Assembly: GCF_001577835.2 (NCBI RefSeq)
Contig: NC_029516.1
Location: 110,192,254 to 110,256,253, forward strand
DNA: 64,000 bases
Direction: 5' to 3'
Source of the DNA: Coturnix japonica
Taxonomy: Eukaryota; Chordata; Aves; Galliformes; Phasianidae
Below are positions 55,871-64,000 of this stretch, piece after piece. Position 1 is the stretch's first letter; each line of letters opens with the position of its first letter. The notes beneath the pieces are model-generated. The model was given only the letters and a program-made list of their open reading frames with translations, searched no databases and was not told where the DNA came from. The translations under genes were made by a program, and so were the position numbers.

Positions 55871-58800
55871 CAGTTATAGGAAGAAATCTTGAAACCTCAT
55901 CTTGCAGTTAAAGGAAATACATTGGTAAACCAGCTGAGAAGAGACTTTCAGAGCAATAAAATTATTATTCATCTCAAGGTACTTAAAGGAGTTTTTGCAA
56001 AGTTGTGGAAACAGTTTGGCCATTGATTATTTTAGGAGGAAGCAAGTTGTCTATAGTAGCACTGGTGTGCATGTCTCTCTAAAGGGAAATTCTCATTTGT
56101 ATCTCCATGCATTACTTGGCAGAACTAGCAGAGTTGACAAAATGAAGAGAAGCTGCTACATACAGAAGTTACCAGTTTCTAATTCCATGGGCTTGGTAGC
56201 TTTTGTTATTTAAAAGCAGTACGTAGTTAAATCACATAATTACATGATTCTTCCTTTGCCAGATAATAACCTATACAACAACATGTTTCTGCTAATGAGT
56301 GCTTCCAGAGGCGTGAATGCTGATTTTGGATCATGAGATGAAGTCATCGTAAGCTTTCCTAAGAGAGCCCTAAGATTCCTGGGAGTAGTTTCCCAACTCT
56401 CTAGTAATAACACTGCACAACTTCCTTTGGAAGTGATGTAATGGATAAATGTAATGTATATGCATGAGAGATACCTCAACATCCCAAAGTCTAAATATCT
56501 GCTAGAAATGCCTGGAAGGTTTCTGCTGGTTAACTTTTGGGTCAGGAACCATGCAAAGAAGTACAGCTTTTCTGAGCAAAATTGTGCCAAGTTCTCTAGC
56601 ATCTTCTCATGAAGTGGCAGCAATGGGAACATTTTTTTTTAGAAATATTTGATTTCCTAAACTAGAGGTGTTGGAATTCTGTTTCTCTAGTGTGATGATT
56701 AATATCTGGACATGTTCTGCTGAAACGTAAAATCCAAATTGCGCTAAGAGAATCACTTAGGTTGGCTCCCTATGTTTCTAGCTCATTTTCTAGATTTCTG
56801 TATTATGATAACTATTCACACAATGCTTGTGCTTCCACAGAATTACTCAGCAGAAGCAACTACTGGGAGGCTAGTCTATAAGACCCTTAGAGCTCAGGCT
56901 TTGTGATAGGTAGTTCAGGAAGTCTCTCAAAGGACCCTTTGCTACCAGGTGCACATATCTATCCCTGCAGTGTTTTTGTCTTCGTGTTTTTTACTCTTCG
57001 TTAGCAACCACTAACTTCTTGTGCAACGTCCAAGTTATGCAACGTGTTGTTGATACAAGTCTGGGTAGTAACTGTGTGCATCAGCAGACTTCTTATTTTG
57101 TTGGTTTATTTTATTTTTTTCCACATATAAACTTTTGGCAAGATCACAAAATTGTGCTCAGATACAACTTGTCTTGACCCCCCCGAAAGTCTAGTAAAAG
57201 TAGTTTTTATTTTCTGAAAACCATCAAGCATCAGTGTTTTCTACCGGGTATCTGTAGTTCTCTTTCTTATCAGGGCTGTGGTCAACATGCAGTGCTCACT
57301 AATAACTATTTGAAGAGGCTTGATGTAAAAGGGAATCATTGTACAGAAAATATGAGCTTTCATGCCTGATAGAACACTTACGTCTGTCTTATCACTGAAG
57401 TCGGCATGACTTAAGGCTGTAAGACAAGGCATTGCGTGTCAAGGGACTGTTTTCCTAGCCACGCTGGCATAATAAATAAAATTAATTGTTATAGCAATTT
57501 TCTCCGTTGTTCGCAGATCTCTCAGCCAGGGGAAATGTGTCTGCTCTAGAGTAATCTCTGTTGGATAGTAATATTTCCTTTTTATTTTATTTAAGTGTGT
57601 GTGTGTATACATATGCATTTTATGTCAACCAAAAGGCTGCTGGTTTTCTTTTTGTGGTAATGAGAGCTAAGCCTTCTCTCTCAGCTAAGAACTAATTGTT
57701 TTCCCACAGCTTTTGAAAATTTGGAAACTGTGACAGTCTTATGACTGTTCTGAATCATGCTGACTGTGCTAAGATGGCAAAATAATAATGCTAGCCTGCT
57801 TATCCATGACTGAGTTACTCATTAAAGGCTATTAACAAAGATGATGGGGTCAGCACAAGCAGTATCCAAATAATGGTAGTTTTCTTCTCCGCTCTTCCCT
57901 ACTTTGCTGGGAGAACTGAAGTTTGAGAGTAGAAGGTAAGTGTCAGTCAATGCAAGGATAAAGGCATGAGTTTGTGGTGGTTGTTTTGGTGTGTATATGT
58001 ATATATGTGTGTGTATGCATCTGGAGTTTTTTTGTTTATTTTTACAATACTCTCTATGTCTGTTTATTTTAGGCATGCCCTTAGGTGGGAACAAGGTGAT
58101 CATATTGGATCAGTAGAAGTTTCTACCTAAGACAAAGGCTGTATCAAATACTCCCAGGGGAAAGGCAAATGAGTAGGTGGTTTAATACCACCCTTTAATT
58201 ATTGCTTCAAGAAGGTGATACTACTTTGGTATTTTTTGTGACCTTAGGTTTCTAGTACGTGACAACCCTTTGGTGCATTGAGAAATTCATGATTCACAGG
58301 TGCGTGATGGCAACTGATACTTATAACTAGGTTAGGCCAAAGGGTTAGGTCTGCATTAGTGCAGCTCTGGCTTGAAATCCCGCATTCACAAACCCCTGTT
58401 GCTTAAGTGTGGTATTTAGGTCAGGTCTGCAGCTTAGTAAAGAAGTCTCAGGTTAACTAATTCTTCTCCTCATGGTCTAAGTGAAGTGGTGAATCATCCA
58501 CCCAGCTGCAATCCTTACCTATGCAGAGAGGTACAAAGAAAAGTGCTTTGTAATGAGTCCTTCAGAACTGTGTGTGCTGCCTCTGTACCTGCCCCCTTCT
58601 CTATACCCAGAGCCCCAGTTACAGTTTTGAGCTGAATGTATGATGTCTTTTATAATCCTGCCTTTGAAACATTCTCAAGTACAAGGAGAAAAACAGAAGC
58701 TGCAGTATCTTCCAAAATGTCTGGATGGTGGGACTCTGCTATTTCTGCACAGTCTGTACTGTTCTTTCCCTACAGGCTCTACCGACAGGTTACTGTGACA

Positions 58801-59700
58801 GCCTTCCTTCTTCCCTTTCCCTTTTACTCCAACGGTTAAATGCCGAGGACTGAAAAAACGGCAGTCACTTTTGAAATGCTAAAATCAACTTTGCATAGCT
58901 TTGCTATGTCAGGAGCAAGTGTATTCTCTTTCCCAAAGGATGTGACTTGCTAAGTCAGATAACCTACAGATAAAGGTCATGTCCCCTGTGCAAAGCACAC
59001 CTTGATAAAACTTTTAGGTGCCTGGTACGCTAAAGCAAGAAATTCTATAACACATAATAAACCACATCTCTGACACCCCCACCAGAATTCTTGAGGACAG
59101 ACTGTAAGTTGTTGTGTTTTTTTTTAATAAGCTTTCTTTAATTAATGTTCATTTTTAATTCAAGATCTACTTACTGGCTGTGGATTTCAATACTATCAAT
59201 AATCATTTAAAGACTTCACTTTAATTTTACTTTTTAATCTCATTTAAGAAAATTCAGCAGTCATTAGATATGTTGCTGTACTACAGCTTTTTAAACTTGA
59301 ATTCTAATGCAAATTTCTGATATATATGTTTTGTAGAAATCCAAGGAGGAATGAATTTTAGAGAGTTTTTGTTTGTTTTGTTTTGTTCCTTAGCAGAATT
59401 GTTTAGGTGAGACCTAATGCAGAAAAGGTACACAGGCTTCTTTAACCATCCTAAACCAGATGAGTAAGAGGAAATTGCAACAGAGAAATCAGAGGAAGTC
59501 ATGTAACATTGTAGGTATGGGTTTGTTTTTTCAGTGCAGTGGGAAGAGACAATAACAGAGATAGTCAAACCAGTCCAGTACTTTTCACTGCTGGTCAGCT
59601 TTTTCAAACACATAGTTTCATCACCATGAACAGCTGTTGGATTTGAAGAGACCTCGAACTTTCATGCTAAAACAGTCTAAGAGTAAGAATAGATACATAT
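55871..59700. other. intergenic, nothing recognised apart from simple repeats
   Basis: No gene is recognised. There are short GT/TA-rich patches near 57594-57612 and 57990-58018. A 130-codon minus-strand open frame (56240-56632) has no recognisable domain or splice context. Confidence 0.5.
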
Positions 59701-59760
59701 TTCATAGAACCACCTGTGCTGTAAGAGACCACCTTCAAGATGACCAAGTCTAACCATGAA
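59701..59760 (-). mobile_element. CR1: degenerate CR1-like 3' end
   Basis: On the minus strand it reads CATGGTTAGACTTGGTCATC, then GGTCTCTTACAG, and ends GGTTCTATGAA. This resembles the CR1 3' terminus (GGTTGGACTTGATGATCT ... GATTCTATGA). It is only about 60 bases and old. It directly follows a protein-like open stretch on the same strand. Confidence 0.6.
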
Positions 59761-59995
59761 CCTGATTTGTGATCACATTCATTAGATTATGTTCTTCCCC
59801 ATACTTGTCGGTGTAATGCCCACGTTGTATGAAAGTGTTGTCTTTCACCATCTCATCAAAAGACTGTCTGTGTATTAATGACATGACGATGAACGCAAAA
59901 GTCATCCTCTGAATATCAGTGATTGCCACCTCTGCAGGGGACTTGTAGAAAGCCCAAATCACAGTTTCCAGGGGAGGAAAATCATCTGTTTTTTA
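59750..59995 (-). pseudogene. unrecognised protein-like fragment (about 80 codons)
   Basis: A minus-strand open frame from about 59995 to a TAG at 59750-59752 reads like a real protein, for example DFPPLETVIWAFYKSPAEV, then ITDIQRMTFAFIVMSLIHRQ and GHYTDKYGEEHNLMNV. Its composition is mixed and globular, unlike the Leu/Phe/Lys-rich chance frames around it. It is bounded upstream by a stop codon and downstream by a CR1-like tail. I do not recognise the family. It could be a retrocopy fragment, a lone exon or chance. Confidence 0.35.
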
Positions 59996-62691
59996 ACACT
60001 GTTGATTATTATGGGATTATTCTGGAATATTTTTCCCTAGTGACATCCTTAAATTTCTTGAAGTACAAGATCCATATTTAGCTACTTAAATACATCATTT
60101 CAATCGTGTTTCATTAACTAAAACACAGATTTAAAACTTGTTTACTCCATGTGTTTTTGACTTGCGCACTGTGACATAATTTACCTGCCTCTTATCCTAG
60201 GGAGTGCTTGTGTAGATTAATAAAGAACCATTAATATTCCTGAGGTCATATCTTTGTCATTCCAGCTCTCTGATGAACTAACCAACTTATTTCAGTGCAA
60301 AGTACCTCACTACTATGCAATACTTTCTTGGTAAGCTTGTGGTATTTTTATGGTAAAAGTCAACATTTAACAGTTTTATGGAATGAATACAGGTGAATTT
60401 ATTTGAAAAGAATGTCAGACCTTTTTAAATGTGCTCTGACTGCATGTATGACTTGCTAGGAATGACTGACACATTTCACCCAGAGTTTGGAAAAAAAAAA
60501 ACCCACTATTGCTGAGGTGGTTTATCTGTGAAAGAAATTGCTGATTTAAGGTTTCTCCCCTTTTATGGGGTTGAACAATGAAATAGAATTGGCAGAAATA
60601 ATCAGAAAAGATGAATCAATGATCCCTGTATATTGTATTTCCCCCAAATTTGAATATATTCTCTTCTGAAGTTATAACTAAACGATCCACTGAAATACCA
60701 TAAACAGTATAATCTTCTGAGGAGAAGAGAGAAGAGAGGAGAAGGAGGCTTGCAGGAGGAATAAATCCTTACTCCATTTTCCTAACAAAGAGAGATGAAT
60801 TTTCCTAAATGAGTGTATTTTCTGGATAAATTGATTTAAATCCTGGCCTCATTCAAGAAATCTTTCTGAAGGTTTCTAGGCTCTGGACACCAACAAACTG
60901 ATTTAGTGTTTGCTTTTGGTTTTGTCTCAGTGCTGGAGCCAGAAGGATTTCTTAGGCCCAGATCCTGAAATATTCTATCCCTGCACTTAGTCTTTTTTTA
61001 GCTGTTAGCATAATTTTTTAACAGATACATCTAGGTTGAACTTCACAGACTGAAGGCAGAGAATAATAAATTGGCAATATATTCAGGCCTGTATTTATTT
61101 TGCAGTTAACTATTGTTTGTTTCTGAGTCTCTGTTCTTACTCTTTTATTTACACAGGCAACAGACATGATGCTTCAATTTTATTTGAAATTGTTTGTACT
61201 AAAGCTGGCCAATAATTTGCCCATTGTGAACAATGAAACAGCACATCTTATTGAAGTAATTGCTAACAATATTTTAGACTGTAAATCTTCATGTCAAAGC
61301 GCACACTTTGAGGGATGAATGAACAAACACTGGAATACACGTGCTCTGAGTATCAAGTTTAAGAAAGCCAGGCTTCAGCGATGAGCTATCAGAAATCATT
61401 AAGGATAACATCATTCTTTTTTCAAGGTGTAGTAGAAATCATATTTCCTTTTAAGTTCTAGTTCTTTTTACATCATAACAAAGGAATAAAGAACAATAAA
61501 GTTCATATTTCTAGCTTTTAACATGTTTGAGAGACATAAAGAACAACTTAAATCAAAAGCTAAATTGACCTTACTGATACTTGACTAAATGTTTCCAAAA
61601 ATAACTATTAAATTGTTTTGAGTGGGCCATCAAAACATAAGAAGCTTTACAGCTATCACCCTCCTACTCAAAGACTCTCCAACCTCACTGTGACAGGTGC
61701 TATTATATGGAAAAGTGATATCAGAACAACTAAATTAGTTAAGCTGTTTCTCTTACGAGTTTGAAAGCTATACAGGGCAGGAGGACTAGATTGCCAGTGA
61801 GACAGATACAGCCACTCTGAAATGGTGGAGTTCTCTGGGCTGATTCTGGTGAGTTGTGAGAATACACTGTAGGAAGTGCTTGCTTTCTTTGACATGCTCT
61901 TTTGTATGTCCCTGTGGTCTCTTGAGGTTAGTAATGTTAGCAAAAAGATAATTCATTTATCTTAAGAAGTTTCTACAAGATAACCTGTCCTGATACAATG
62001 CTTCAAAGGTATGTGCTAAACAACATTTTTATCTTATCGCTTCCTGAGGGGAAAAAAAATAAGAAAAAAAAAGTGTCTGCTGTTCTTATGCATCTAAACA
62101 GGCTTTATCTTTTCCCCTGTCAGTTTACAAGTCTTATCCTTATTGCAGGTGGCGTGCATTGATTTACATCACCTTTGTGCTGAAATCCCTTATCAATCTG
62201 TTCTGAATCTGAGCAAATCTTATCTTGTAAACTGTACTGAGCTTCTGTTTGAACCATACTGCAATTACAAAACCATTTACAAATTTGTATTTGCCAGAGG
62301 AAGGGAAAAAATAAAGGCAGGTTTGACTTTACTCTGCTTGTATTAAAACTGCATGGAGAGTTTTGAAGATGAGAGTATTTATCAGTGGTGTAGATAAAGG
62401 TGATTTGATCTCACAAAAATGAAGCTAAAAGTACAAATTCCAGAAGAGTCAATGTGAAGCTATGACCTCAGACAGAGGGGTGGAGAGGCTGGCTGGACTG
62501 GGACTTCATTAGCCCACACCTATTTGAACCCCATGCCCTGGAAGACCCTCCTGATGATGCAGGACTCAGCTGTGCGTTGTAGGTCCCAGGCTGCACAGGC
62601 CTCAGGTCCTTCCATGTCCCAGCCTGGAAAGAACTGGCCACCAGCAGCTACGTGTAGTACTGAAATGAGAGCACAGTTGTGATTTTTCCAG
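59996..62691. other. intergenic, nothing recognised
   Basis: AT-rich DNA without recognisable genes or repeat families. The part from about 62470 is richer in G+C than its surroundings and leads into a candidate exon. Confidence 0.5.
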
Positions 62692-62829
62692 CATGAAGTG
62701 ACAGTCAATCCCAACAGTGCTGCTGGTGAGTGGATGTGGTTGGCCAACCGAAGAGTAAACATAGATGGAGGGGACAATTTCTATCCCTTCGGCTGGAGCT
62801 TGGCAGTGTATATGACAATGAAGGTGCAG
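62692..62829 (+). other. candidate exon of unknown gene or transcript
   Basis: This 138-base open block is framed by a strong acceptor (GATTTTTCCAG) and donor (CAG|GTGAGG). It reads HEVTVNPNSAAGEWMWLANR and then VNIDGGDNFYPFGWSLAVYM. The length is a multiple of three and the residue mix is protein-like. No family is recognised and no partner exon is found in the window. An internal GTGAGT (from 62724) could also act as a donor. The opposite strand is open over a longer span too, so this may be a chance effect of higher G+C. Confidence 0.3.
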
Positions 62830-63778
62830 GTGAGGAGTTATTTGCGGTGAATGGGTTAATGCCTTATTCTTGAGAAGCTGTCTCACCTTTAGAGGTATCA
62901 GTTCCTGCTTTTTTCTAGTGGTCTCTCTGAAGGAAGCCAGTGTGAAGGACACAAAGCAGAATGCAGCAAGCTACTGCAACTCTACCCCTACATCAGCAGT
63001 TCATGTTTGTAGTCCTTGTGAGCCTTCACAAGTTGGAATGTCAAATGAGGCAGAGGAAATAAATTCCTCAGTGAAAATTAGTTGACCTGGACTTCTTCTG
63101 AGAAACTGCCTCCTCATCAGATATAAATTGTGCTCTTTTATAATGCATGCATTGTGGAGATGAGACTTCTGATGGAATCCACCTGGAGTTATCTCTCTAA
63201 GCACACAAATGAAGTTGAGTACTTGTTCAGGTGAATAAATACCTTATGAATTATTTTACTTCACACATTAGTTCATCTATTTGTTTCAGATACTTTTGCA
63301 ATTGGTAGGAAAGGGAGGATCTCTACAGCCACATGTCAACGAATGACTGTATGGAGAAACAACTGGTGGGAGCTCGGCACTTTGATGTCTCTGCTGGTAC
63401 TTTTCTGCTTAGCAATATTCAAGAGCCTTCCATATTAGAGATGGAGGATGGGCTCAGCGTGTTTGTGTGTTCATTTATTTCCCTCACAGCATTTTATTTA
63501 CCTAGTCCTTTTCCTCTTCTGTTTCAAAATATCATTATAAAGCATGTTTTTGTGTGTGCGTTATGAACTGTAAACATTGCTAATCTTGCATTTAAACCAA
63601 AAATCTCATAGCCCCCTGCACATGCCCACTTAGTGGATGTCTAGTAGTAGTTCAAGTATATGGAGCCTACTACAGGGGTATTTAGTTCATGACCATAGTA
63701 TGAGACCCTGGAAAACCAGCTGCAAAGTTAAGAAGAGAGTCTGTAATCAGTCTTCTTTACAAAGGGCAGGCAAATGTA
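62830..63778. other. intergenic, nothing recognised
   Basis: No gene, RNA or repeat family is recognised here. Confidence 0.5.
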
Positions 63779-63837
63779 GTCTCTCTCTCTCTCTCTCCCT
63801 CTCTCTCTTTGTTTATTTATTTATTTATTTATTTTTG
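63779..63837. repeat. (CT)n then (TTTA)n microsatellite
   Basis: A CT run of about 30 bases is followed directly by six or so TTTA units. This is compound simple-sequence DNA. Confidence 0.92.
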
Positions 63838-64000
63838 CAGAGATTTATATAAAAGAAGAGAGGAGAGGGACTTGCTACCCTGCTGATACCTAGCTAATAT
63901 AGCCTATCTTCTCTGATCTTTCTGGATTTTGTAACATTTCTGCAAGACTAATAATTACTATTCTCTCAATAATAAGCTCAATCAGAGATCAGTCCTGAGA

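Noticed and set aside
62143-62346. 67-codon plus-strand frame preceded by an acceptor-like CTTATTGCAG
   Set aside because: It has no good donor, no recognised family, and a Leu/Tyr/Lys-rich content typical of chance frames.
62520-62952. Two overlapping minus-strand open frames (85 and 116 codons)
   Set aside because: They overlap in different frames, have no recognised domain, and lie in a locally G+C-richer patch where long chance frames are expected.

Overview
The window is nuclear DNA from a bird. It carries many CR1 LINE fragments of the kinds that dominate bird genomes. It also holds most or all of two conserved vertebrate genes arranged head to head: MOSPD2 on the minus strand (coding part 7293-38755) and FANCB on the plus strand (coding part 39551-54147). 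The CR1 subfamilies look most like those of chicken and its relatives, so a galliform is the best guess; the species is not proven. In humans this gene pair lies on Xp22.2; the corresponding chicken segment is autosomal (chromosome 1).

Layout. 1-5300 is intergenic and AT-rich, with two CR1 copies and one notable element at 3691-3878: two tandem tRNA-like units joined to a CR1-type 3' end, read on the minus strand. About 5300-7292 is the presumed MOSPD2 3' UTR and flank. 7293-38755 is MOSPD2: 15 coding exons whose splice phases all agree, giving a predicted 517-residue protein. Its largest intron (29317-38490) collects four CR1 copies, two of them an inverted pair. 38600-39000 is a CpG-rich block that must serve both genes. 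39453-54147 is FANCB: 8 coding exons in consistent phase, 861 residues. Its 5' intron is largely a CR1 copy that stops about 25 bases before the first coding exon. 54148-64000 is intergenic: FANCB poly(A) signals, an old endogenous-retrovirus LTR remnant (55450-55870), two unexplained protein-like stretches (59701-59995 minus, 62692-62829 plus) and simple repeats.

Function. MOSPD2 is an ER-anchored tether that binds FFAT motifs through its MSP domain and carries a CRAL-TRIO domain. FANCB is a nuclear subunit of the Fanconi anaemia core complex (the FANCB-FANCL-FAAP100 module), which ubiquitinates FANCD2-FANCI at DNA crosslinks. They share a promoter region but no known pathway. No tRNA or rRNA gene, CRISPR array or operon is present. 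Gene calls rest on recognised protein similarity and splice-site reading by eye. UTR limits, transcription starts and repeat subfamily names are approximate.
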